A stretch of DNA of 64,000 nucleotides from TMP-86 sp964247385 (lineage in GTDB: Bacteria; Pseudomonadota; Gammaproteobacteria; Steroidobacterales; Steroidobacteraceae). Positions 56,100 through 64,000 of this stretch are shown in pieces. The DNA lies in NCBI GenBank assembly GCA_964247385.1, contig CAXTUB010000003.1, forward strand, positions 186,001-250,000, in the 5' to 3' direction. The position numbers were made by a program, and so were the translations under genes. The notes under the pieces were generated by a model that saw nothing but the letters and a program-made list of their open reading frames with translations, searched no databases and was not told the origin of the DNA. Numbering within the stretch: position 1 is the stretch's first letter; each line of letters opens with the position of its first letter.

Positions 56100-57445
56100 T
56101 GAATGAAGCGGCGCGCAGCACGCGCGCCGCTTTGCATGGCGCCATGAACGGTGCCCCAATGCCCGCTCTCGACCACGTGCTCGCCGGCCAACACAAGGGT
56201 GTCGTTCACCAATTCGCCGATTTCAAAGGCCGCCGCCATGGCGCCTGCCGGCACATGAGAATAGGCGCCGAGCGAATAATCATCCCGGCTCCAGTCATGA
56301 AAGCGTGCCATTCGCAAACTCTGCTCGAGCTCCTGCGGCGCGATGCGCAAGATGTGCGATAGCTGCTCGAGCGCGCCCTGCCCCGGGTCACGCCACAGTG
56401 GCGCCTGCGTTGCCGCGTGACCGCCGGACCAACCGACCAGCGCAGGAATGTGCATGGGGGCCGGCGTCCACCACGTTGCGGGCACTCGTCCGGGCGCAAA
56501 CAAAAAGCTCAAGTGCTCGCAGCGTGCATCACGCGTCCAGATGCACTCGTCGAACAAGAGTGAGACCCGGTTGGCGTACCCTACGGCGAGTTGAGAAATT
56601 GCTTGCTGCACGCCGGGCGGAGCCGGTTGGATGAAGCCGGCCCGTGCCTGCAACACCCCCAGCGGTACGGCGACCACGGCGCGCGCGGCACGCAGTTGCT
56701 CGAGCGCTCCGGCCGCATTCCGGTAAGTCATCTGCACATCGTGCCGCTGCCATTGGACCTGCATGACTTCGCTTTGCATTCGAAGAATGCCGCCGGCCGA
56801 GAGAAACTTGTTCGTCAGTATCTCGGGCAGTGTGTCGTAACCGTCCGTTACTCTAAACAAGCGCTCACCCTCGATGGCGTCCTCACTTTTTTGTTGGTGC
56901 GCAAGCGCGGCGATACCGATGACGTGGGCATTCGCAGCGTTGAAGCCTTCCACATACGCCACGGCGAGCGCGCGCTGATCGGCATCGATGAGCCTCCGCT
57001 CCAAATATTCAGCAAAGCTCATGTCGGTACCCGCCGGCTGGCGCTCGAGCCATCTCGACATTTCGCGCAAGACTGTCGCCGGGTCCGAGTCGCCGACGGG
57101 CTGCAAATTGGTGCCGCGAAACTCGAATGAGTCGCCGTCCAACTCAAAAGTTTCGCGGCCGGCTTCGGACAACACCTGGAATATTTCGGGCGGCGTCCCG
57201 TGAATGAACTCTGCGCCCAATTCCAGCGGCCACACGAGCTCAGGACCTGGGTCTGCCGCAAGGTGCGCGCGGCCATCGGGCGTTGCTCTCGATACCCGCT
57301 CGGTCCATATGCGCCCGCCAACTCGAGTGCGCGCCTCGAGAATGATGACACGCTGCCCGGCCTGCGCCAGCAAGCAACCGGCGGTGAGCCCCGCCACTCC
57401 GGCGCCGACGATCAGCACCTCGGCATCGCGCGTGGGCATCGGCAT
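56096..57445 (-). CDS. Flavin monoamine oxidase family protein
   Basis: 449 residues from ATG 57445. VLIVGAGVAGLTAGCLL binds FAD; LEARTRVGGRIWTER is the conserved GG-R motif; LGAEFIHG follows; C-terminal ALVGWSGGHAA and LVLAGEHVVESGHWGTVHGAMQSG complete the FAD site (the usual E is present). It oxidises amines or polyamines to aldehydes with release of H2O2. The start overlaps the stop of the protease gene (TGATG), indicating coupling. Substrate unknown. Confidence 0.88.
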   Translation of the reverse strand: MPMPTRDAEVLIVGAGVAGLTAGCLLAQAGQRVIILEARTRVGGRIWTERVSRATPDGRAHLAADPGPELVWPLELGAEFIHGTPPEIFQVLSEAGRETFELDGDSFEFRGTNLQPVGDSDPATVLREMSRWLERQPAGTDMSFAEYLERRLIDADQRALAVAYVEGFNAANAHVIGIAALAHQQKSEDAIEGERLFRVTDGYDTLPEILTNKFLSAGGILRMQSEVMQVQWQRHDVQMTYRNAAGALEQLRAARAVVAVPLGVLQARAGFIQPAPPGVQQAISQLAVGYANRVSLLFDECIWTRDARCEHLSFLFAPGRVPATWWTPAPMHIPALVGWSGGHAATQAPLWRDPGQGALEQLSHILRIAPQELEQSLRMARFHDWSRDDYSLGAYSHVPAGAMAAAFEIGELVNDTLVLAGEHVVESGHWGTVHGAMQSGARAARRFIH

Positions 57446-58467
57446 CAGCCCGGGCGGCTGTTCATGCGAATCTGCAATTCCTTGCGCTTGTAATCGATGA
57501 TCAGCGTGTCGAATAGACCCAGCGCGTCCATGCCAATCAACATTGCGGGCTCGCGCGTCAGCCGCCAATGCTCGAAAATATGCATGTCGCCAAACGTGAC
57601 GCGTGCGCCGCTGATTTCCATCGGCCCGAAGTGAATGGGCGGCGCGAGCCGCGCAGCGCCGCTCTGCGTATCGAGCGTGGCGCCCACCACTTCCTCATGC
57701 GTAAAAGTTTCATGCCCAAAGCGTTCCAGCGCGTCTCTTAGCGCTAGATTCGCGAGGGTCACCTGGCCGCCGGTATCGATGATCGCCTTGCATCGCACCT
57801 CGCCAACCTTTACGTCCGCGACCAGAAGCTGTCCGTGCAACAACTTGATCGGCACCGTAATGAAGCCGAATTTCGCGCGCTCGTTGCGCGATGACGAGAT
57901 GCGAATTCGATCGTTGTGGAAATCGATGAAGATGCGCTTATCCGACAAACCTTCATAACCCAACACGCCGTCCGCTCCGCCCAGTGCATCGGTCACGATG
58001 GGCAGCACCAACGGCTCGATCAGCAAATCGCCGAAGTTCAATCGATTCACGCGAATGGTCGGAACGCGCGCAGAGCCCGTGACACCGCGCAGCACGACGC
58101 CCTGAACCGCATCGAGCGGCAGACCAAGGTCGGCCGCTACTTGCGCATTGACGGCCGAATGACTGGCGCCGGTGTCGAGCACGAGACGGTACGGCCCGCG
58201 GCCGTTGATGAATACAGGAGCCCAGATGCGTCCGATGCGGTCTCGCCGAGTCGGCGAGACGAAGCGCGGCTCTTGCGTTTCCACCGTGATCTCCGACAGC
58301 TCTTCCGGAGGGTTCGCCACTGCGATCTCGTTGGGTACCAGCATGGCGTGGGCCAAAGAACAGGCGATGAGGGAGCCTAAACAAAACCAAGCAAAGCGTG
58401 CCGAGAACGCAGCGCGCCCGCGCATCACCGAACGCAACGAATTCATATCGGCAGGCTGAGCTTTCAT
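57445..58467 (-). CDS. Retropepsin-like aspartyl protease, two domains
   Basis: A 340-residue secreted protein with a signal peptide (FAWFCLGSLIACSLAHA). Two homologous domains each carry a catalytic motif: LVLDTGASHS (Asp98) and AIIDTGGQVT (Asp231), so one chain may form the dimer-like active site of retropepsins. The second motif reads DTGG instead of DTGA/S. Periplasmic. Two starts (58467, 58446) exist because of a 21-bp duplication over the start codon. The amine oxidase gene is coupled downstream. Confidence 0.82.
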   Translation of the reverse strand: MKAQPADMNSLRSVMRGRAAFSARFAWFCLGSLIACSLAHAMLVPNEIAVANPPEELSEITVETQEPRFVSPTRRDRIGRIWAPVFINGRGPYRLVLDTGASHSAVNAQVAADLGLPLDAVQGVVLRGVTGSARVPTIRVNRLNFGDLLIEPLVLPIVTDALGGADGVLGYEGLSDKRIFIDFHNDRIRISSSRNERAKFGFITVPIKLLHGQLLVADVKVGEVRCKAIIDTGGQVTLANLALRDALERFGHETFTHEEVVGATLDTQSGAARLAPPIHFGPMEISGARVTFGDMHIFEHWRLTREPAMLIGMDALGLFDTLIIDYKRKELQIRMNSRPG

Positions 58468-58482
58468 ATCGGCACCCTGAGC
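58442..58482. repeat. 20-bp repeat (21-bp period) over the protease start codon
   Basis: TTCATATCGGCAGGCTGAGC (58442-58461) and TTCATATCGGCACCCTGAGC (58463-58482) each contain a minus-strand ATG. The duplication provides two in-frame starts, seven codons apart. Confidence 0.8.
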
Positions 58483-58582
58483 AGCCGTACAGCACGGGTT
58501 CCATCACGGCGAACGAACAGATACTACTCCCGTTGAGCGCGCGCCATCGCTTCAGTTTTTGTGACATGCTTCGATTCGACGT

Positions 58583-59968
58583 ATGAGCGTTTCCGCAGCG
58601 CCTTCCGCCTCGAGTCTCGGCCGTTCTTTGCGGTCACGCCATGTCGCCATGATCGCAATCGGCGGCATCATCGGCGCCGGCCTGTTCGTCGGCAGCAGCG
58701 CATCCATCGCCAGCGTGGGCCCAGCCGTGGTGTTGAGCTACGCCATCGCAGGTCTCATCGTGCTCATGGTGATGCGCATGCTGAGCGAGATGGCGATGGC
58801 GACTCCCGGGTACGGCTCATTCACTGAATATGTCCGCTTGGGGCTGGGTCATGGCGCAGGCTTCGTGAGCGGTTGGCTGTACTGGTATTTCTGGGTCGTG
58901 GTGGTGCCGGTCGAGGCCATCGCAGGCGGCGTGATCATCGAGCCTTGGTTTCATCAACCCGCGTGGCTGCTCGGTACGGTGCTGCTCACCTTGCTCACCG
59001 CCATCAACTTGCTATCGACGCGATCGTATGGAGAGTTCGAATTCTGGCTCTCCTCCATCAAGGTGGGGGCAGTCATCGTATTCATCCTTCTCGGCGCAGC
59101 CTATGTGTTCGGCTTCACATCGCCTGCGCCGAGCTATGCGAATCTGTGGTCGCACGGCGGATTTTTTCCTCGTGGTGTCGGCGCAGTGCTCGCGGCGGTG
59201 ACCAGCGTCATTTTTTCGGTGGTCGGGGCGGAAATCACCACCATCGCAGCGGCAGAATCGAACGAGCCCGCGCGCATCGTGGCGCGCATCGCAGGGTCGG
59301 TGGCTCTGCGCATTTTGCTGTTCTATTTGTTGTCCATCGGACTCATCGTGATGATCTTGCCTTGGACTGCCGTGGTCCCCGGTCACTCACCGTTCACGGC
59401 GGCACTCGATCGCATGCAAATTCCGGCGGCATCCACCGTGATGACGGGCGTCGTGCTCATCGCCGTGCTGTCGTGCTTGAATTCCTCGATCTATGTGGCA
59501 TCGCGCGTGCTCTTCGTGCTCGCAGCACATCACGATGCGCCGGGCAGCCTCGTGGCGTTAACTCCGCGCAAAGTGCCGGCGCGGGCAATTCTGGCGAGCA
59601 GCGCCTTCGGCTACTTCGCACTCGCCGCCGCCGTGGTCTCCCCGCAAGGTGTGTTCAGTTTTCTCGTCAATTCATCGGGCGCCACCATGCTGATCATCTA
59701 TCTCATGGTATGTGCGGCGCAGATTCGCCAACGGCGCCTGCTCGAGCGCACGCACCCCGCCCGGCTCGTCATCAAGATGTGGGGATTTCCCGCCGTGAGT
59801 TACGCCACCGCCGCGGCGATCTGCGCTGTGCTCGGCGCGATGGCATTCGAGCGCAATCTTGCCACTCAGTTAGCGGCCAGTATCGCTGTCGCGCTGCTCG
59901 TCGTGATGCTCTATGCGCTGTTCCGGCGCGGTCGCGTATCGCTGCTGGGTTCCTCTGACACCACATGA
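58583..59968 (+). CDS. Amino-acid permease (APC superfamily, GabP/AnsP-like)
   Basis: A 461-residue transporter with 12 hydrophobic helices. HVAMIAIGGIIGAGLFVGSS is the substrate-binding helix 1 motif of amino-acid/GABA permeases; EMAMATPGYGSFTEY and the helix 6 SVIFSVVGAEITTIAAAESNEP follow the AAT family. It imports an amino acid or amine with protons. It faces the amine oxidase/protease pair divergently, so amine supply to the oxidase is a possible link. Substrate not identified. Confidence 0.88.
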   Translation: MSVSAAPSASSLGRSLRSRHVAMIAIGGIIGAGLFVGSSASIASVGPAVVLSYAIAGLIVLMVMRMLSEMAMATPGYGSFTEYVRLGLGHGAGFVSGWLYWYFWVVVVPVEAIAGGVIIEPWFHQPAWLLGTVLLTLLTAINLLSTRSYGEFEFWLSSIKVGAVIVFILLGAAYVFGFTSPAPSYANLWSHGGFFPRGVGAVLAAVTSVIFSVVGAEITTIAAAESNEPARIVARIAGSVALRILLFYLLSIGLIVMILPWTAVVPGHSPFTAALDRMQIPAASTVMTGVVLIAVLSCLNSSIYVASRVLFVLAAHHDAPGSLVALTPRKVPARAILASSAFGYFALAAAVVSPQGVFSFLVNSSGATMLIIYLMVCAAQIRQRRLLERTHPARLVIKMWGFPAVSYATAAAICAVLGAMAFERNLATQLAASIAVALLVVMLYALFRRGRVSLLGSSDTT

Positions 59969-60092
59969 GGGCATTCAGACCAGAACGACGAAGCGTTGAT
60001 GTGGATATGATCTTCGGCAGATATCCTGCTTTCGGCGCATGACGGCCCGTACCGACGAACGACCTCATTTCAGCTCGAGGACACTCAAGACC

Positions 60093-60674
60093 ATGAACGA
60101 CAATTCAACCGCCAATTCGGACTTCGGAACATTTGGCCGCTATAAAGAGACGCCCGTCGCTCAGATGTCCCCTGAAATGAAAGACGCCTTCGAGTTCACG
60201 AAGAAGCTTCGCGGCCAGGTACCCGGACCCCATAAGATTTGGGTAGCTAATCCAAAGCTTTCCAAGACCATTGTGCCGACCGGATACTATTATCAAAAGG
60301 AATCGTCGCTCACTAAAGCCGAAATTGAGATCACGACCAGCGTCATCAATGCTCACTGGACTGCGGCTTACTCCAATTATGAGCACGAAAAAATCGGAAT
60401 AGAGCAAGGGCATCTGCCTCCCCAGAAGGTGGCATCCATCATCGCGGGGCAGCCGACGTCTTTCGAAGACGCGCGCCAGCAGGTTGTCTACGAGCTCGCT
60501 TCCACTCTGGTCCAGCCGCGCTACATGCCGATGACGTTGTTTCGCCGTGCGAAAGAGCTGATCGGCGATGCAGGAATAGTCGATGTCACCGCGCTCATGG
60601 GCTGGTTCACCGCGGTCTCCCTGACTCTCATGGCCTACGATGTTCCTGCCGATGCCGTCGGGCTCAAGCAGTAG
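60093..60674 (+). CDS. Carboxymuconolactone decarboxylase (AhpD-fold) family protein
   Basis: 193 residues from ATG 60093. PVAQMSPEMKDAFEFTKKLRG, the hydrophobic segment KTIVPTGYYYQKESSLTKAEIEI and NAHWTAAYSNYEHEKIGIEQG fit the CMD/AhpD helical fold, but there is no CxxC redox pair, so peroxidase activity is unlikely and decarboxylase-like use is possible. It is the first of four co-directional genes; 4 bp separate it from its paralogue. Confidence 0.78.
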   Translation: MNDNSTANSDFGTFGRYKETPVAQMSPEMKDAFEFTKKLRGQVPGPHKIWVANPKLSKTIVPTGYYYQKESSLTKAEIEITTSVINAHWTAAYSNYEHEKIGIEQGHLPPQKVASIIAGQPTSFEDARQQVVYELASTLVQPRYMPMTLFRRAKELIGDAGIVDVTALMGWFTAVSLTLMAYDVPADAVGLKQ

Positions 60675-60678
60675 CTCC

Positions 60679-61287
60679 ATGGATATGCCGGTAAATGCCG
60701 ATGGATTGGGTGGCCGCGTCCCCCTCCTCGACCCGCGCGAAATGACGGGCGCCCGTAAAAAGGCTTACGACGTGATGAGCACCTTGATGCCATGGGCGAA
60801 AAAGTCTGGATTCGAAGCGCAGCTTGCCGATGGCAAGATGATTGGACCGTTCAATAGCTTGCTATACGCGCCGGAGATCACTCTGGCATTCGTGGCGTTG
60901 CAGGAGGCTGAGGGCAAATATACGACGCTCAGCCAGCGCGTTCGACAAGTTGTCATTCTCTCGGTGGGCGCCGCCTGGAAGTGTGATTATGAGCGGTATG
61001 CGCACTCTGCCGTGGCTCAGAAGGCAGGATTTTCGGCAAGCTCGATTCAAGCGTTGACCCAAGGTGAGCCGGCGCCGGATCTGAGTGATGACGAGCGGGT
61101 GGCCCAGCGCTTCACGCTCGATCTTGCGACAAAGCATCAAATCGATGATGCGCTTTATAGTGAAGCCGAAACGGCTTTCGGAACCCAAGGTATTCTCTCC
61201 CTGCTTCTTCTGGCTGGCTGTTATTTCACCGTCTCGTCGGTTCTGAACGCGCTGAAAGTTCCGGCGCCCAAGACGGACTCGAAGTAA
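60679..61287 (+). CDS. Carboxymuconolactone decarboxylase family protein, second copy
   Basis: 202 residues from ATG 60679. A CMD fold: PLLDPREMTGARKKAYDVM, SQRVRQVVILSVGAAWKCDYERYAHSAVAQKAG. It has a single Cys in the helix position of the catalytic pair. Different enough from the upstream gene to suggest a heteromeric enzyme or two steps. Confidence 0.8.
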   Translation: MDMPVNADGLGGRVPLLDPREMTGARKKAYDVMSTLMPWAKKSGFEAQLADGKMIGPFNSLLYAPEITLAFVALQEAEGKYTTLSQRVRQVVILSVGAAWKCDYERYAHSAVAQKAGFSASSIQALTQGEPAPDLSDDERVAQRFTLDLATKHQIDDALYSEAETAFGTQGILSLLLLAGCYFTVSSVLNALKVPAPKTDSK

Positions 61288-61338
61288 CGCGCATCACGCG
61301 GGTTGGCGCTGCCTTCTAGAACTCATCGGAACAACATC

Positions 61339-62340
61339 ATGTCTCACAACAAGGCGCCGCAGGCGCGCCTCACAACACTTGCTCGTTTTCCAACGAAGTA
61401 CTTTCTCGAGAATCTCGCGATCCGCGCCGATAATTCTGTACTCGTGACGGCGATGGATCAGCGTGAGCTCTGGTACGTGCCGCCGACCAACGATCAAACC
61501 GTCGAGCCTGTTTGCATCCACACATTCGATCAGCCCACGATGTCGCTCGTGGAAGTGGAGCCCGACGTTTTCGCACTGATGACCTCGAATCTGTACACCA
61601 CTCACGAGTCGTACCTCAATCGCGTCGACCTGCGCGGCTGGAGGCCTGGTACGCCGATCAAGCCGGAAGTGTGGTTTGCATTTCCGAAGGAAGCGCGTGG
61701 ACTCAACGGCTCATGTCTCATCGCGCCGGGAGTCATTCTCGTTGCCGATTGCTTCGCGAGCCTGATCTGGCGAGTTGATCTGAATGCGGGCAACGGCACG
61801 CATCAGCCGAGTGCGAGCGTTTGGCTCCAACACAAAAGCATGGGCTACTACCCTGGAAAGATGAAACCCGAGCAGCCCGGCATCAACGGCATCCATTACG
61901 CGGCTAAGACTCATTACATTTATTACTCCGCGACAGCTAAAAAGCTGTTCATGCGAGTCGCAGTTGATTCCGCGACGTTGCAACCAAAGGGCGAGCCCGA
62001 GGTCGTCGTGTCGGGCCGAATGGGAGATGATTTTTGCATCGATGAAAATGCCGGCGTGATCTATCTCGCGACGCATCGGCAGAACACGATCGACGTCATC
62101 TGCATGGATCCCGGATACAACAGCGGCTTTACGCAATCCGTGGCGGGTGATCCTTTCAACCCCGAGCTCGTCGGCCCTTCGAGCGCTGCGTGGAGACGCG
62201 GACCGGATGATTATGGACGCGTCGCCTATTTCATTATGGATGGCGGCACCGCATCGCCCCCTCCCAGCGGACCGGGACCTGCGAAGCTATTGCGGGTGGA
62301 ATTTCAGGCATTGAAAGGGCCGTTTCCAGGCTCGACCTGA
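61339..62340 (+). CDS. SMP-30/gluconolactonase-like beta-propeller protein
   Basis: 333 residues from ATG 61339. LARFPTKYFLENLAIRADNSVLVTAMDQREL is the first blade of the SMP-30/strictosidine-synthase-like family; GSCLIAPGVILVADCFASLIWRVDL and NGIHYAAKTHYIYYSATAKKLFM carry metal-site Asn/Asp positions. Family members hydrolyse lactones or bind ligands. Its stop overlaps the next start (TGATG). In this operon it could open a lactone made by the CMD-like enzymes. Confidence 0.75.
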   Translation: MSHNKAPQARLTTLARFPTKYFLENLAIRADNSVLVTAMDQRELWYVPPTNDQTVEPVCIHTFDQPTMSLVEVEPDVFALMTSNLYTTHESYLNRVDLRGWRPGTPIKPEVWFAFPKEARGLNGSCLIAPGVILVADCFASLIWRVDLNAGNGTHQPSASVWLQHKSMGYYPGKMKPEQPGINGIHYAAKTHYIYYSATAKKLFMRVAVDSATLQPKGEPEVVVSGRMGDDFCIDENAGVIYLATHRQNTIDVICMDPGYNSGFTQSVAGDPFNPELVGPSSAAWRRGPDDYGRVAYFIMDGGTASPPPSGPGPAKLLRVEFQALKGPFPGST

Positions 62341-63125
62341 TGACGAAGATGCGCGATCGCGAGACCGTAAGCAATAACGGGATCGATATCGAAACGTATG
62401 TCGACGGAGAAGGGTCGACGTTAGTCATTCTCCCCTCCTATGGACGCGACGGCGGCGAGGATTTCGACGATCTCGCCGCGCGGCTTGCCGGCGCAGGCTG
62501 GAAAGTGCTGCGACCGCAGCCTCGCGGCATCGCAGGCTCGAAAGGCCCTATGAGCGGCCTGACCATGCACGATTTGGCGAACGATGTGATCAGGTGTATC
62601 CAAGCTCTCGGAGAGGAGCATGCGGTTCTACTCGGTCATGCGTTCGGCCAGGCGCTCTCTCGCGTGGTCACCACCGACCATCCCAAGTCTGTAAAGGCGG
62701 TCGTTCTTGCTGCCGCAGAAGCATCCAAGATCCCGGACGATATCGCGAATGCCCCTTTCGTCGCTGGCGATCTGTCCAAGCCGGAATATCAGCGTCTTGC
62801 AGTGCTACGCAAAGCGTTCTTTGCACCGAATCATGATGCCAGAATTTGGTTGCGCGGCTGGTATCCCGACACTCTAAAAATGCAACACGAAGCTGCCAAG
62901 GCCACCGACCTCAAAGCGTCCTCGGCCTGCGGGAAAGTCCCGCTTCTCGAGATCATTCCCGAATACGATCCATTCATACCGAAAGCGAATTGGAACGAAA
63001 TGCGCGACGAGTTAGGCGATCGCGTGACGACGGCGGTGATCAAGGATGCGTCTCACGCGCTTTTCCCCGAGCAACCCGACCGCGTTGCCGAAGCGGTGTT
63101 GCCGTGGATTGGTAGGTTCAAGTAA
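62340..63125 (+). CDS. Alpha/beta-hydrolase-fold protein lacking the nucleophile Ser
   Basis: 261 residues with the hydrolase fold (LVILPSYGRDGGEDFDDLA, LRPQPRGIAGSKG). The nucleophile elbow reads LLGHAFGQAL with Ala101 where Ser should be; the acid loop (EYDPFIP) and the terminal histidine (DASHALFPEQP) are present. It may be a non-hydrolytic member, such as a lyase or binding protein, or use another nucleophile. It is the last gene of the four-gene operon, coupled by TGATG. Confidence 0.83.
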   Translation: MTKMRDRETVSNNGIDIETYVDGEGSTLVILPSYGRDGGEDFDDLAARLAGAGWKVLRPQPRGIAGSKGPMSGLTMHDLANDVIRCIQALGEEHAVLLGHAFGQALSRVVTTDHPKSVKAVVLAAAEASKIPDDIANAPFVAGDLSKPEYQRLAVLRKAFFAPNHDARIWLRGWYPDTLKMQHEAAKATDLKASSACGKVPLLEIIPEYDPFIPKANWNEMRDELGDRVTTAVIKDASHALFPEQPDRVAEAVLPWIGRFK

Positions 63126-63428
63126 GTTGACCACTGCGATGTCGTGCACGAAGCAATCCATGGCGAGCCTTGGACAAGTTAGCTGCTCGATTTGAAGAGC
63201 GTCTTGTCCATTAGGGCATGCGCCCGCGCTTTGCAAATCGACTATAGGTCCGGCGACATATACATGACCGCGCGAATCAAGGAATTACAGCAATCACACA
63301 CCGTGGACTAGAATACTTTGCGGCGCGCCGCTGCCCTCCGATCCGTTGAGGCGGTCCCAATTCGATGCGGTGCACCGATCAAGCGTCAGCAGCCCGCACG
63401 CACTCGATCAAATTACGGCGTATTCGGT
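63126..63428. other. Intergenic region with one hairpin
   Basis: About 300 bp after the alpha/beta hydrolase gene without a convincing gene. TGGACAAG (63171-63178) and CTTGTCCA (63203-63210) form a perfect 8-bp inverted repeat with an inner CTC/GAG pairing; no T-run follows. It could be a weak or Rho-linked terminator. The rest shows nothing recognisable. Confidence 0.4.
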
Positions 63429-63677
63429 ATGGCTTTGAGCATCAAGGATCCTGAAGGATATTGTTTAGCACGTCAGGTGGCGAAGGCCACTGGTGAAACT
63501 TTGACCACAGCGGTGATTCAGGCGTTGCGCGAACGTCTTGCACGCGTAAGCCAGCAACGTGGGCCTCGCTTGAGCGAAGAACTATTAGAAATCGGTCGGC
63601 GCTGCGCTCGCCTTCCGGTGGTGGAAGGCAGCACAACCGAGGACGTCAGCTACGATGACAATGGATTGCCGCGCTAG
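63429..63677 (+). CDS. VapB/PSK-type antitoxin-like protein
   Basis: 82 residues from ATG 63429. MALSIKDPEGYCLARQVAKA, then TGETLTTAVIQALRERLARV, matches the Rv0623/PSK antitoxin family that pairs with VapC PIN-domain RNases. No PIN gene follows in the window: the frame downstream is noncoding on this strand. It may be an orphan antitoxin, or its toxin is lost. The upstream in-frame extension to 63318 is unsupported. Confidence 0.8.
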   Translation: MALSIKDPEGYCLARQVAKATGETLTTAVIQALRERLARVSQQRGPRLSEELLEIGRRCARLPVVEGSTTEDVSYDDNGLPR

Positions 63678-63708
63678 ACCGCTTTATAGCCTAACGGACT
63701 GTTACTAG

Positions 63709-64000
63709 TTAGCAATTCCCGGTCAATGCCACAGCATGCCACTGTCGAACCTTTGTAAATGTGATGTCCGGAAGTTGGACGGATACCTTGTCTAGCAAGA
63801 TTGGTGGTATTTGCAAAACTGCCGAGTCTGACAATGGATTAGACGGTATCAATTTCAGTGATAAGAATTGAGATTCCGCGATAACGCGAGAGTTATCTAT
63901 TTGCATTCCTATCGATATTTCACGAGTCTTCCACACCCTAACTTGATCAAAGGTCAATTTTCGATTGGCTGATGACAAAAAGAATTGCGACGTATCAATC
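63709..64000 (-). CDS. Hypothetical protein, C-terminal part (runs off the window)
   Basis: An open minus-strand frame from the right edge to 63709, about 97 residues visible. Lower G+C than all upstream genes. Beta-rich, no motif recognised (FDQVRVWKTREISIG, LQIPPILLDKVSVQLPDITF). It may be the end of a longer gene in a newly acquired region. Confidence 0.45.
   Translation of the reverse strand, partial: IDTSQFFLSSANRKLTFDQVRVWKTREISIGMQIDNSRVIAESQFLSLKLIPSNPLSDSAVLQIPPILLDKVSVQLPDITFTKVRQWHAVALTGNC

Noticed and set aside
58873..59958. 361-residue plus-strand ORF in the permease
   Set aside because: Arg/His-rich shadow of the permease in another frame.

Overview
The window is G+C-rich chromosomal DNA (roughly 60 % by eye) from what looks like a soil or aquatic Gram-negative gammaproteobacterium. 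The gene types fit: a TonB receptor, lipoproteins with lipoboxes, a GEMM c-di-GMP riboswitch, large hybrid sensor kinases and a lambda-like integrated element. A Steroidobacteraceae/Nevskiales-type host is my guess only; nothing here names the species.

Region 1 (about 1-25.8 kb) is a surface-glycan cluster. It holds two methyltransferases, an AftB-like membrane glycosyltransferase, a GT2, three GT4 enzymes, a PIG-L deacetylase, a glutamine-dependent asparagine-synthase-type amidotransferase, an SDR epimerase/dehydratase, a GlpD-like FAD oxidase, a YbhN/MprF-type membrane protein, a Wzx-type flippase, a DUF707 protein, an OafA/SGNH acyltransferase, an Sfp-type phosphopantetheinyl transferase and an unusual formyltransferase-like plus GINT1_N-like protein. 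Together they could build, modify and export a decorated polysaccharide. Inside the cluster, a convincing c-di-GMP-I riboswitch (15832-15919, minus strand) precedes a lipoprotein with Ig-like and FN3 domains, which ties surface display to c-di-GMP. gltX closes the region.

Region 2 (25921-40018) is a 14 kb element integrated in the 3' half of tRNA-Val(CAC). Perfect 43-bp direct repeats bound it, with a tyrosine integrase at the right end. Its genes, many overlapping by 1-8 nt, include AlpA, a primase zinc-finger protein, a P4/D5-type SF3 helicase, a Nu1-like small terminase, an S49 head protease, an FII-like joining protein and a tape measure protein. I see no large terminase, portal, capsid, tail tube, tail fibre or lysis gene. 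Three ATGACG iterons and three inverted copies flank an AT-rich stretch just downstream of the helicase, like the origins of SaPI/P4-type satellites. I infer a phage satellite rather than a decayed prophage. This is the best candidate for an undescribed system. Its left part carries accessory genes: a HIRAN-domain protein with a C-terminal membrane anchor, a four-gene unknown operon, and an RHH regulator behind paired TGTATATAC operators.

Region 3 (40-50 kb) holds a DUF3597 protein, a stand-alone LigD-type DNA ligase with a strong terminator, a ZnuD-like TonB receptor with a DUF2946 partner, an acetyltransferase, a nitronate monooxygenase, small stress/lipoprotein genes (including CsbD) and an AI-2E-type exporter.

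Region 4 (49.4-58.5 kb) is a signalling block: a REC-histidine kinase, CheB, CheR and a CHASE3-GAF-HK-REC-REC-REC kinase, without chemotaxis genes. A flavin amine oxidase and a duplicated-domain aspartyl protease, translationally coupled, follow. Region 5 (58.5-63.1 kb) has an amino-acid permease and a four-gene catabolic-looking operon (two carboxymuconolactone-decarboxylase-like proteins, an SMP-30-like propeller and an alpha/beta hydrolase lacking the nucleophile serine). The right end has an orphan VapB-type antitoxin and an AT-richer partial ORF. Short 15-21 bp near-tandem duplications recur at gene starts and stops across the window.
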